From Glandiceps talaboti (taxonomy: Eukaryota; Hemichordata; Enteropneusta; Spengelidae), in assembly GCF_964340395.1 (NCBI RefSeq), contig NC_135556.1, positions 15,457,100 through 15,521,099 on the forward strand: a DNA stretch of 64,000 bases. Reading direction: 5' to 3'. Of this stretch, positions 1 through 14,100 are shown piece by piece (the stretch's first letter is position 1; every line of letters begins with the position of its first letter). The notes beneath the pieces were generated by a model. It made no database searches, was not told the DNA's origin, and saw only the letters and a program-made list of their open reading frames with translations. The position numbers and the translations under genes are program-made.

Positions 1-2345
1 TCAAGTCCTGTCAAGCTGCTACAAGGACACAAGAGAATAATCAAATCTTTGTTCACCTAAAATATTTCTAGGACCTTGTTCTGTCTTTTTGTGTGCAAAC
101 AAATTTCCTTGACTGCGACTCACCAGGATGGAGATGAAAAATTGCAGCCAGCGTCCCTTATGTGGAACAAATAAGAAATCTCATTGGGGAAAAGAAAAGC
201 TATTATATTTTGCATAGAATACTGAAAACAATGTTAGGACTAGACTAAAAGTGTGCTATTGTCCTGTGTAAGATAGTATTGTTTGGTGGCCTTCCCATGA
301 AAAAAAGAGAGAAGAATTACTACTATGCCTCTTGAAAGTAGTTCCAGGCATTGACCACAATATATGATGACCTGTCACATAACACTTTTGATGCAGTGCA
401 GGACTGGTTTGGTCAGTACTTTTGAAAGCAAGAAAAATTGAGATGTTTTACCTATTCGACAATGCAGACACCGCTTCATGGACTTTGCAAAACAAAAGAT
501 GTTTACTAAAAAGTTTTAGTACAAATTTTGTATGGTGACTGCACTGGTTTTGCACAGGTTAGATCATGGAACAGTGCAAAATATGAATACAGCTATCCAG
601 GCATATATCGATTCCTCTGAGATAACCTTGTTCAGTAAAATTACCAGGTGCATGTGTTTGGCAGTTCCCTTATTTTATTTCAAAGGTTTTTCTCCCTTTT
701 CTCAAGTTGTAGCAGTATCAATGTCTAGGTACAGAATTGACAAGTCTCCAAATTTTAAAACAAAACACATACTTTGTTTCAATTAGAACTGTTTCAGTAC
801 TGATTTTTCCATAATTTATTGTTTTATCAGAAAGGTAATAAGGTCAACTCTCCCTTGCCAAGTTTTCCGTAAAAGTTGCCAGCCTTGTTATCGCTTGGTG
901 ACTTGCACTTTATCAATGTTTTGGCTTCATCATGTGTGGTAAAGCAGATGACTGGGACTTGAACTGATCAAACACAAAGACCATTTCTGTGTAGTGTTTA
1001 CTGAAATTAAATCCTGGCTTACTTCAAATAGTAATGCAATAAGACGTCTTTCTTCAGTGATTTCACTTATGTGTACAGGTTTCCTAAGATACAGCCGGAG
1101 TTGCTGGAATTGTTTCGGAAACATTAACCTTACTTGTGCCATTATCCCTCTTTTCAGTAACTAGTTGTAGTCTCTATTGAAGGATACTTTGAATGTAAGA
1201 TCCCTTCTTTTCAGTAGTTAGTCAATATTTGATAAACAAATACAAAAGAAACAATCAGTGTTTGAAAGCACTTTGATGAATCTGAACGCCCTGGGGCTCA
1301 CAATTCTCACCTGGAACCTGCTACAAGTTCAACCGGTCCCTGTCACCTTAATACAACGTACTCCAGTCGACTGTCATAACAAACACACACACATAGCTGT
1401 ACCAAGCAGGTATTTTCTGAAGGATTTTGACAGCAAAGAAATTTTTTTTTTTTCAAAAAAATTCAGAAAAATATGAAACCTTTTTTGTCAAAAGTGAAAT
1501 GCCAAGGACAGGGGAATTAATTAAGACAATATAAACTACTGTATTCAAAGTTGACACTTGTGATCTGTTCGGATGTTCTACTGTTTGTAGAACCGTGAAT
1601 AGTGTTTGGATTTTAAATTACATTAAGTTTGTTGATGCAGTTATGTTCTATACATCACAACAAGACACTTTGTACAGCTGAACAGCTGAGTAGGTATTGT
1701 CTAGCTCTGTTCTCCATATTTACAACATCAAAGTACCAAGTTGTAAATATGGAAGAGTTCGTAACAAAGAACTTGCCGTTGTACTTCAAAGGTAGAACAA
1801 TTCTCATGTTTTGAAGAAACTAGAAACACTTGTCATAGTAAATAAGTATTTGGAATTTGCATAGTTTCAAGGTGGTGTGAACTGTTCTTTATATTTAAAC
1901 AGGATTTTACACTGGAAAGAAAAGTAAAGAGTGTATGTGTATTAATAGTCTAACAGTAGCTGTGTGATTAGACTGCCCTCGTGAGGTTGATCTTGCAACT
2001 CACAGTAGCTGTTGAACTTTTCAATACTAAATATTTCCCGCCAAAATTAGATGGCCAAATTTGTTTGTCTTTTGGAGTTGTGTCGAACTTTTCAATTCTT
2101 TGAAAAAATTTCCCGCCAAAATTAGATGAACAAATTTGTTGTCTTTTGGAGTTGTGTTGACATACCCTGGTCGTAGGGATGGCATTGTTCATGTCTAAAA
2201 AAAAAATTGTAAAAAAGTTGGAGTTCTGTAAACAGTGAACAGGATTAAATGCTTTACATTTTATTTCAAGTTCAAGTTCTGGCAGTTCAAAATATGAAGG
2301 TCAAAATGATTGTTTAACATGTTAATTTCTTCTTTGCTTTTGTAG
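1..2345. other. Intron upstream of the first visible FREM2 exon
   Basis: No exon with Calx-beta or CSPG character could be found here on either strand; the open frames are short and AT-rich. The segment ends in a pyrimidine-rich tract and TAG directly before the exon at 2346, whose first two bases finish a split codon. It is therefore best read as the intron that separates this exon from upstream exons outside the window. Confidence 0.7.
2010..2158 (+). repeat. Two-copy tandem duplication, about 74 bp
   Basis: The segment containing GAACTTTTCAAT, TTTCCCGCCAAAATTAGATG and CTTTTGGAGTTGTGT occurs twice in a row with a few differences. It lies in the FREM2 intron and has no coding sense. Confidence 0.75.
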
Positions 2346-5300
2346 AACCTGCCTTCTATTTTGGTGATGCCGAATACAAAGTTGATGAAAGTGATGGTTA
2401 TTGCGAAATTAAAGTATGGCGTACAGGAACTGATCTGTCTAAGATGGCTAGTGTTACCGTTAGATCAAGAGAATCTGATCCAGAGTCTGCAATTGGTAAG
2501 TAATCCAGATGTTGATAAGTGTAGTTTTACCCCTATGCTGGTAAGTAATCCAGATGTTGATAAGTGTAGTTTTACCCCTATGCTGGTAAGTAATCCAGAT
2601 GTTGATAAGTGTAGTTTTACCCCTATGCTGGTAAGTAATCCAGATGTTGATAAGTGTAGTTTTACCCCTATGCTGGTAAGTAATCCAGATGTTGATAAGT
2701 GTAGTTTTACCCCTATGCTGGTAAGTAATCCAGATGTTGATAAGTGTAGTTTTACCCCTAGTAACTCTTTTTCAGCAAAGCTGGGTTACTTGGCATTATC
2801 TTTTTCCAAACTAGTTCTCTTTCTGGTTAAAAATTTGATCTGAGCCATGTTTATATTCTGTTCATTTTGAGGAACCTTAATCAACTGTAAAACAGCAGCA
2901 AAAAGTTTATTACAAGATTGAAAAGCAATTGAACTACCCTCCCCTTGTTACCCCTACCATCAAAGAGACAGTATACTTAAGTATATTGAGAAAATGAAAA
3001 TTCAGAGTTGAAGATGCACATCAGAAAAATCCTTACATTCTATAGTAACTCAATGTGAAATACCACAAACTTCAACCTGACAAAAGCATTCAGAATTGAT
3101 ACATAAATTGTCTACATTCTTGTTGACATTTATCCCGTTGCCTGCCTTCTTGAAATTTATCCCGTTGTCGTACTTGCTGCCTTCAGTGTGAGGCCATCTG
3201 GGGCTGTGGCCTTTCTGCATGACTGCTGACCTATCCATGCAAATCAAAACAGCAAATTAAGTTACCAAAACAAACCTAGGCTCTGGTAACAATTAGACTC
3301 AGATGTGTGCATGATAATGTCAAATTTGATCATGGCAGTTAGTAGGTAAAAAAAATTTGCCTATGGTCATTGTGCTTTATATGAAAGATTTGCTCAAAAT
3401 TTAATTTCAAAGGTAAATTTTGTCAGATTTTCATCTTGCCAACTTTTTGCTCTCAAATTGATTTTGATGCATTATAGAGACAAGATTTCAGTTCAGGTTT
3501 ACCTTTTTTCTTTCACAAAGATTCTAAAATACCTAGCAAATACATAGATATATAAATATTTTCAGAACATAACATATACATAAAGTTTGATAAGTCAGTC
3601 TGCAAGTTACAAAAATCAGTGCTGGGTAAAAGTCACAAACAACAAAATCTTTTATAAAAAATTTCAATTTTCTAACACTTTCCTTTTAGACTTTGATTTA
3701 TTTATACTCAGATATGCCAAATACTATCTGCAGTTCTTTTTTTTTTTCAAAAAGGTTAAAAAAAGTTCAATTCTAAATTCCATTGTCCAGATTTTACTAA
3801 TCGTTCAAAAATGGAAGGTCGACAGGTCAAAAGCTATTGGTGACATTTAATGTCATATGTGAACAGCAACTGACAAGGCAGAAGTCAATGACCCTTGTCT
3901 GACAGCATTACAGGCTGAGAGAGACTGGTTGTGTACAAGCTACACTCGTTTTTGTTGTTGCCTTTTGTAACCATGGCAACAATAGCTTCAATACTAAACA
4001 TACTAAATCATGTTTCACATACTAACAAACTTTTCATGTTTACATCAATCGTTCTTTTGCCACACGGGGACAGTTGACAGGTACAAGAAAGTGATGTATG
4101 TTTTTCATGGTCATTCCCTTCCCTTGGATTTTACACTTTGTATTTTTTTGTACCCACACGAGTTTTAATGTGAAAATTGTGTTATGTTACTAGTAAGGTG
4201 AAAGGATATGATCTTATCTATATTTGTGTGGATCATTTTGAAATGAAGCACAGCTATTAATACTGCATGAATTTATAGTTTGTAGTGTCAGAGATTCATT
4301 TCTCTCAAAATCACTGTATTCACACTTTGTGTGTTTTTTTTATCTACACAATATTCCCACACAATGCAGTATCTTTAGTTTCTGTTCATGTTAATGTTAG
4401 AAAAACCATGTGCATGAAGTTTATTTTCCTTTGGATTGCAAGTATGCCTATCAGTTTATTTATAAAAGTTGTATAAAGTATGTATTTCCTATGTTACTGC
4501 TTGCTAAAATAGACACGATTCCCTTTATCTGTAGAATCACTCTCCCATGCCAAGTTGCACAATTTCAGATTATCTTAACTTTTGTTCATTTTGTTCATTC
4601 CTTTATACTCCCAACACTTACATCCACCCTGTCTTGCATGTTACTTGTTCAAAATACTTCCTTGTAAAGTTAACAGTATTTTGTCACAAGAGGAAATGTA
4701 AGGTTATGTATGATCATAGTAATGGAATATAGCATTATTTTATATATCTTGCTCAACTGTAAGATACATTGTGTTGTTCAGCCCTATCAGGCTTCTAAAC
4801 CTAGTGCTGAGTGCTAGCTGGAATGATAGCATGGGATGAATGTCATATCTAACAGACTTTGTATCTTGGTAAATGCTCGAAAAAAATTCAGTTGGTATTA
4901 TTTTTGTCATCTTTGAAGTGTTTATGACTCTGTTCTCAAAAAGCTGTTCCTCTTATGTTTCAGCTGGACAAGACTACAATGGTATCAGTAAGAATCTCGA
5001 CTTTGCACCAGGAGTCACCATGCAGACAGTCCGAATCATCATCCTGGATGATTTAGGCCAGCCTGTGTTGGAGGGACCAGAAACATTTGAACTGGTTCTC
5101 AGAATGCCAGTCGGTGCCGCACTTGGACAACCAGACATGTCAGTGGTCACTATCAATGACTCTGTCTCAGACTGTAAGTTTGCTTTATTATCTCTCTGGT
5201 CAGTTTTCATTTGTAGCACCCCATGGTGGTGATATAGATACTTACTATCAATAAGTCATGATGTGTGCACATCAGCATCTTTGTCAGCATATTTCTAAGA

Positions 5301-7825
5301 ATGCTCTTTTCTTAGATCATGTATAGTTTTTATGTTTCTTTCATTTTGACCATGACTGAAAAGACACCAATACCTGATTTCTTTATTTTAGGAATCAATA
5401 GCAATATTTGTAATTGACCGTTCAAAAAATATTTTTTGTGAACAATTTCATTTTAGTTTGCCAAATTTGATACTGCAATAGACTATCACCTGAAAGAGTG
5501 TATGAAGTAAGTGATAGCGCCCTCTATGTTCAATATTCACTTAATTTTCATGCAGGAACTTTTTATTTGATATAGCTAAGATGTTGTATTCATGTTCACA
5601 ACATTTCTATCACTTTTCATGAATCATGCTAACAGAATTCTAACTATATCATAATTTGTTGAAACATATTTCTTGTCCTTCTTGCAGTGCCAAAGATGTC
5701 ATTCCGTGACCCGACATACATGGGCTTTGAAAACGACGGTACAATTACAACTTATGTTGTACGTAGTGGAGATATCAGTCACACATCCACCGTTAGATGC
5801 TACACTAGACAAGGGTCAGCCCAGGTTATGATGGACTATGATGAAAGACCTAACACCGATGCCTCTATCATTACATTCTTACCCGGTAAGTTAACACGAC
5901 TCTCACAACCACTTTTATTTCAGTTTAGGTGCAAAATTCAAGACGATTCTGACCTCAAAAGATTTGTACATAGAGCCATGTAGCAACAATTAAATGATAG
6001 AATTACACTTGAAGAAATCATGTATTCTGATAATGCGTGTGAGTACATCTGGAGTTACAATGAAATTCACATGACCAGCGTGAAAGGAATAGACACAACT
6101 GTGATTTCAAGATATCCTCAGTTGATAAAACCCCTGTATATAAACAATTACACTCTTTGAAAAGGTCCAATTCAAGCAATCAATGCCAAGTGTGATATCT
6201 GATAACAGGAGGTTGTAAAATAGATGTCATGTATTGATTTGAAGTGAGAATCAACCAATCATAACACCCACCCCCACTCGCAGTAAACGTCGGTTCTAGC
6301 TAACAACATTTTGCTACCTTATCGTTATCGTAGGAGAACAAGAGAAACCATGTGTTGTTGCACTGATGAATGATAATCTGTTTGAGGAAGACCAAGAATT
6401 CCGATTGGTTCTCGGATCACCAGGAAGTGATTCAGCATTGGCTGCAAGTGTCGGAGATCAAAATGTCACTGTCATAACAGTCAAAGATGAAGGCGACAGT
6501 AAGTTACACCTCTCTTCACGTCCATTTATCAAATACTTATCAATACTTAGGTTCGTTGGCCTCCCACATGGGTTTGTTAAAAGCACTTTATGAGCATGAC
6601 CTGTGTCAATCATACAAAAATGTTGTCTAAGCGTAGAAGGAAGAGCTAACGACCTGGCCATTCATTGTCAATTTTTCATCCTCAAGGGCGAGAGATATTG
6701 CTAATCACTTTGATGATGGCCCAAAACAGAGAACTCATGAAGGTCTCTAGACCTGCCTGTAGTTAATGTTTCGTATGATGAACGTGACTTCTAAAGGTCG
6801 AAATGATCACCTCACCACACAAACAAGCTCGTAAATTTTGATAGATTTATTTCTTGTAATTACAAAAACAGACACAACAAGCTAACTAAGGCAAAAATAT
6901 TTTTTAGAAAAGAGTTTGTTTTCTATAACATGTCTTCAGAAAATAGGTTAGGCAGGTCAGAATTTTGTTGCTTTTTACTTTTTTTTTTTGTAATTCGACC
7001 CAAAGACAAGATACTTGTTGGTCACAATACTTCCATAACAGTTGATAAGGTGTAAGAGAAGTAAATGAAGACAATTTTGTGATTCAGAAGTAGGCAAACA
7101 TAATATGCAGACTGTATTGTTATAGGCTGAAATGATGTTTCTCTCTGGAATGTGATTTTTAAAAAAATAACCAAAGATACTTTGACAAGGAAATCTACAG
7201 GGATATAGAAGTAAATTGTCATAATTTTACCTTTTTGCATGTAAAAAAATGTTACGAGTTGGGTTACTGGAAACAAATTATTTTTTTATTTGGCCAAAGT
7301 TACATTTTTGGGTTAGGGTTCAATGTAATATTGCATGTAAGTCATTTTGCAATCATATGCTTGTCAAAATTTTATGTAGGCAAGTGTAGATTATAATGGT
7401 CGAATGTAGACTGTGGAACAAAATTTTGATGGTGTAAAACAAGCCAGTCTCACTTCATTTATTTCCTCTTTGTCTTGTTTGTTGTTTTCTAGAACCCATC
7501 ATTAAGTTTGCTGAGACTAGATACAGTGTTGATGAACCCAAGGTCCAAGATGACATTGCCATTGTCAAAATACCTGTTATTCGTATGGGAGACACTTCAC
7601 AGACATCTGTGGTCAGAGTACATACAAAGGATGGATCAGCTAAGAGTGGTGTCGACTACAACCCACTGTCAACACGTAAGTTGATGGCATAAATTAAATA
7701 CTGTCATTTCATTTTCTGTATACTTCAAATTTCAACTCTCTATGCTAGACACAGTATGGCACAATAATTGTGTTCTTAGTGCTGAACAATAGGATCCCTT
7801 CACCCTGATGGTGTAAAATCATCCC

Positions 7826-7907
<82 letters not shown>

Positions 7908-8101
7908 CACATATACACACACACATACACACACTCAAACATACACACACACTAACACACATACACACACTCTCACACACGGACTCATACTCACACACAC
8001 AAACACATACACATACACACACACACACACACTCACACATACTTACACTCACACATACACACACACATACACATACACACACTCTTACACACAGACTCAT
8101 A

Positions 8102-8162
<61 letters not shown>

Positions 8163-11100
8163 TATATGACAAAGGGTACTTTACTACAGTAAGCCTCTAC
8201 ATTACCCAAGCCATAATCTCTCCCTGACAGACCCAGTATATTGAACTACATGAAGCCTTCTCTTTCACAACACCATTACTTCAGACAAAACCGAGAATAT
8301 AAATCCCAACAATCCCTCCCCAGTCACCCCAGATGTTAATGATCATTTCATTTGATTTGCATTTCAGGGCTTGAGTTTGGATTTAATGTGACGCAACATA
8401 TCATTGAAGTGGAAGTACTGTACGATGGAGAAAGTGAAATGAGAGAATCATTCACTCTTCTTTTGAAACCAGATGAAAATATGATTGCCGAGACTCAGGT
8501 AGGTGCACCAAGATAAAAAAGAAAGAGCAGAGAGGACGAAGCAAGAAAAATTAATCTGTCGTAATCTCACAGTTGAGTTTATTGAAGGATATTTCTGTCA
8601 ATACATGCATAGGTCAAAGGTTAACTAGTAAGGAATGGTTGTCATCAAATTTTTGATCGGATACAGTAGTTTGTCAGTAATAAAACCTAACTGAAAGCGA
8701 AACAGTTGGTTGTTGTACAAGATATTAGTATTTTGTAATCATCTTGACCCCATTGACCTCTACCCGGATGACATCATAGGTCAAGGGTCATATGGTTGCT
8801 TCTAATAAAACAAGTCGGTTTTTCAGAAACATGATCAAATGCTCTCAGAAGTCTTACATGTTTCTCATTAATCTCTGAATGAATTCTTCTGTTGCAGATG
8901 ACCAAAGCTATCATTTACATAGAAGAAATGGATCGCGTTGCTGATGTCACCTTCCCTTCACCACCTCAAGTAGTGTCTCTGATGGACTATGACAACGTTG
9001 ATAATTCTGCCATAGAAATTATTCCTGGTTATCCAATCGTGTGCACAACAGTGAGTAGATCACCTTCAGTGTTTAACACTTTAGGGTTTTAGTCAGGGAA
9101 AGTTGGTATATTTTAGGTAGTGTCCTATATGTTGTGAGAAAAGATTTGAGAAAAAAAATGCGCTGTCTGAGAAACCTGCTTAGATTTTAACTGCATTGTC
9201 ACCAATTTTGTAAAAGGTTCTACACTCTTGTTATGTTGCTCAACTGAACAATGTTTTTGATGGTTTCAACCTAAAAAAATGCCAAATACTCTGCTCACAG
9301 CTATATTTAGTTGTTATATTACAAAAATAATTATCCAACATCAAGTGAAGTATTTTAACTTTACTTAAACAAAGATCTGCTTTATTAACCATGACATATT
9401 GTTGTTCTATTTCTCATCTCCTCACAGCCATGCAATCCTAAATACGGAGACTACGCCCAGACTGGTTCACTGTGTACATCTCAAAATATTAACGATACAT
9501 TGTCTCAATTCCGGTGGAAGGTCGCCGCCCCAAGTTCAGCTAGTGGTGTGTCCAACCCACTCAAAGAAGTCGACGGAGATACCTTCTTCACATCTACCAA
9601 GGGGGTAAGAATATTTTGGCAATCTTTTGGTGCTATATTGTATGTGAAAAGACAAAGCCATTCAAACATGTCTTTAGATTTGTCAAATATATTGAAGTAA
9701 GGTCAGGTGGCAAGAACAAATGTTATTCATGATGATTTTACAATTATGTTAGAATACTATGCATAGAAGTCTTCTGTTTTTAACCTGTATACATGTCTTG
9801 AACTGTACATATGGTGATATGTCAATATGGTTGACTAGTCAAACGCCCTCAATGTTCAAACTGACAGCTTCTTTTGTTTCTTGCACACTTGCCTTCAGAT
9901 CACTTTGGACAGTATCTATTTTGGACCAGGATCCAGGGTACAGTGTGTTGCCAGGGCTGTCAACCTTAATGGTGAATTAGGTTTGGAATTGGCTAGTGCA
10001 GTTATCACTGTCGGTGATGGAACCAATGGTGTCTGTCCACCAAGAATAGCTGGTATTGTTGGTGCTGAGCCATTCACAGCTAAACTACAATATACAGGAC
10101 CAAACGATCCAGATCACGCCAACTTGATCCGCGTCACTGTCACTATGCCACATATCGGTAAGTCATCTTAACAGAAGACTCTCTAAAGGATATCCCTTTT
10201 CAATCTTGTCTCTGAGATGTCTATTTGTTATTGTATCTGAACATACACAGCAATGTCTGAATGAGTAACATGTTATAGTGTTTTTGCTAAGGGCGGTAAG
10301 TAGGCAAAGTCTACCATGATTCCCATGTAATTTTACCTGGTTCCCAAACAAAATTACCATAGACTCTATGGTGGAACACTGCCATTTTTACCACTTTCTT
10401 CCTTTCTGTTACCGGGAGTTCCCCAACCTTTGCAAAACACTGTTATGAGTTGTGAATATGGCATATACATTGAACCCAATCCAATCCAAAATGAAAGTAT
10501 TTAAATATGCAACACAAAACTATAAACAACACATAGCAGAATAGGATGAAATATCCATGATGAAATATATGCAGTCTACCCCTGTTTGATGTAATCACCT
10601 GATTTTATGAGTACCCCGGTAGAATATAGGAAAATAAAGTTAAATGGAGAAAAGTCATGACCAGATTCTGCTCCTATTTTACTTCAAATGGGCAATACAC
10701 AATAACAGAAATCACAACATTGTAACTTGTGTAGTCCACCTAGTGTCAGTTCATTTATGTCTTTCTCTATTCCGACCTTGAGCAACATTACCCAAAGCAT
10801 GGGATATTTAATATTGCACACTGTAATACACACCTGCTCACACCAAACTTGCGATTAAAATGTCAACCTGACAGGGCGCCCTCAACCAATAAGTAGATGT
10901 ATACTTTTGTTTTATCATGAATCTGACAGGGTGCCCTCAACCTACAACTTTACATGTACTTGTGTTTGCTACATTAACAACATACATGTGTTGTATTTGA
11001 TTTTGTACAGATGGTATGTTGCCCATCATATCCACACGTCAACTGTCCAACTTTGAGTTGACACTAAGCAAGGACGGTACAAGAAAGGGACTCCACAGAT

Positions 11101-14100
11101 GCTCTAACTTGCTGGACACTAATGAAATTGCCACCAGGTTTGGCTTTATCACTGAGGAGACCAAGAATCCCAATGTTGTTGGAGAAGTAGAACCTTACCA
11201 GTTTAGTTCAGACATGAGAGGACAACAAACATTAAGATTTTATCGTAATTTGGACCTGGAAGCCTGTCTTTGGGAATTTAACGCCTACTACGACATGTCA
11301 GAGTTGTTAACAGATTGTGGTGGTAATATTGGTACTGATGGCCAGGTAGGTGTTTTACAAACCCAGCTGTCAGCAATTTATAGGTGTCATTAAAACAGCG
11401 CCACCAACATGTCAGATTAAATCTAACTAAAACAGCCACCCCCACCAACATGTTTTCAAAACATTTCTCATCCACCCAACACATATTTGTAAATGTGATG
11501 AAATAAATTCTGTGAAAGTTATGATTTCAAATTTTTTTACTTGACCTGTTGCAAGACGATGAAAATCATAAAGTGACCAAAGTTTTCATCATTGTAATTA
11601 TAATATTTATATTAATTTTGTTTTTCAAATTATGATTTCAGGTACTGAACTCTATTCAATCATACGTGACTGTAAGAGTGCCCCTGTATGTATCCTATAT
11701 ATTCCATTCACCAGTTGCCGTAGGTGGCTGGCAACACTTTGACCTACAGTCTCAACTCAGACTCACATTTGTGTACGACACTGCCATTTTGTGGGAGAAC
11801 GGAGTTGGAGCTCCTCCCGATGCTACTCTTAAAGGTGAGTTCTGTTCAAACCTTACAAGTCTTTGATGGGCTTTTTTAAGGTTTGAGGAGTCTCTATTTT
11901 AGCCATTTATCAGTTTCATGTAAATGTGTCCAAACTAAAACTGGTGCTATTCAATTTATGACCACAAACAATTTGAATGAATGACTCAAAAGTTCAAAAA
12001 ATATCAACCCTATTACAGAAGACATTTTATCCCTCTGTCATAACTATGTGCATACAGTTAGGTAGTCTTATTCTTTCCTTAAAACACATGAACCAAACTC
12101 CCTAGTTCACTTGCAAATTGTTATCTATTGTAGAATAGAAAAGGCTTGATAATATTTTTAATCCTTACATATTTCTGTACCAGTTAAAAAAATTCTTCTC
12201 CCACAAACACAGTTGTGTTTGATTTCCGACAATTTCCTCATGTATCACCAAAATTTTGTATTTTTTTGAATCCACCAGGTTTCCTGTATCCAACCAGTAT
12301 GCGTATCAACGAAGAAGGGCGACTGGTAGTCAACTTCAGAACAGAGGCAAGATTTAGAGGACAGTTTGTACTATCTCATTCAGGTGAGTAATAAAAGGGC
12401 ACATTCCCCTTCAAATTATCATCTCTTAAAAGATATATTCCAAAATCTAGAATGATATTTTCCTTATCGTTTAAGTTGTATGTTGAAATATATTTACACA
12501 AGCTCCATTTTGACTGTCGTGAAATTCACTGGTGTAATCCACCATATACTTGTTAGCTCCACAAATCCTGTTTTAAGCATGAACTTCAACAGCTGAAATT
12601 TGCTGATGTGTGATTCAGCATGTATTGATAAACTCCAACAGATCTTACTATGCTGTATGAAATTCTTTGAAATTAACTGATGTATTTTGTTATGTTGTTA
12701 TCGTCCAGGTACCAGTCTGACCTCAATGGTGATGTCACCTGATAACAACGACTTGACCTTCTCACTGGAACTCATCAGATCTGACCCAACCTATGCAGAA
12801 CCAGAACAAACTTGGCAATTTGTCTCAGACTACGCTGTAAGTTTAAACATTTGACTGTGTTGAAGAACATCAATAACTTCTATCAAGGAAATTTTCCCAC
12901 AACCATATTTTCACCACATGTTAGATTTTCCAAGCTGTTAATCAGATCTTATGTCTGCAGCATTCGATATTTTGCTGTGAAAGAGAAAAAAGACGTTCAT
13001 TATTTGAGTGCTTATTTCTCGATGGCTTCACAAGTCAGGAGATGGCTGTACATGAGCTAACACTTTGTGGTATGTGAGGTCTTATTAAAGTGTTTATCTC
13101 TGTCCCTGCCATCTCCTTGACTCACTAAATTGTCATCTGTGAAGATTTCATGACTACCCTACACTACCAATTAATGCAACTATACAAATTATGTATGATT
13201 TAGTATGATTTTGTCCAGTAATTTAATTCACAACTACAAAGATTTGCAGTGCCTCATATTTCTTTTTTCTCTCTCTTACTAGGTAAGGGACTACAGTGGT
13301 AATTACATCATAAAACTGGTACCATGTAGTACTGCAAATGAAATTGAATACAGCCTACCAATTGTATGTAACCCAAGGGATCCAATCACCTTTGAACTCC
13401 CAATTCGCTTCCAACAAGTCAGTGATCCTGTACCAGCACAATTTAGTCTGGACACTCAGTTCCATCTGTTGGCAAAGAAAGCTTTATGGCTGGGTGACGG
13501 CTCTATGGGTTTCGGTGAAGGCAGTGATTCTGCATTTGCTGCAGGTTAGTAGTACAAGTAACTTTTTTGAACTGTTCGAGTCTTTCAAACTGTATATACT
13601 ATGCCAACCCCCCTTTTTACCAGTATGGTATCATCATGAATAAAAGGAATTGGCTAAACCATTAGATGGGTAGGGGTAGCCAACTCAAAAGTTCTTAGGA
13701 AGGTTTTACATTTTCTATGTTTTTGCAATCTTAGTTTTGCAAGTTTTTTTCTCTTTTCTGTGAACGTAGTTAACAGTTTTGACTCGGATATGACTTAATT
13801 ATCACAGTTAACTTGAAGCGGAGAGACAACCAGAGAGGAAGAGTTATTGAGGGAAAGAGTTGGTGGGGTGGGGGTGGGGGGGGGGGGGGCAGCTTACGTG
13901 ATCTGTTATTCAATTCACCATGTGTTTTCACAGTTACAGTAAATTTCACAATACTGTTCAGCTTTTCTGTTTGATACAACCACACAGAAACCAATAAGAA
14001 ACTGGACATGCTACAATTTAAGATAGCAAGATTGAATGAATACTGTTTTGTCTAAGTGAAATGAACTACACAATGCCACCATACAGACATCAAATGAACA

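Noticed and set aside
2361-2843. 160-codon plus-strand frame across the FREM2 exon and 45-bp repeats
   Set aside because: It is in a different frame from the Calx-beta coding sequence and stays open only because 45 is a multiple of three.
7819-8172. 117-codon minus-strand Cys-Val-rich frame
   Set aside because: Translation of a (CA)n microsatellite.
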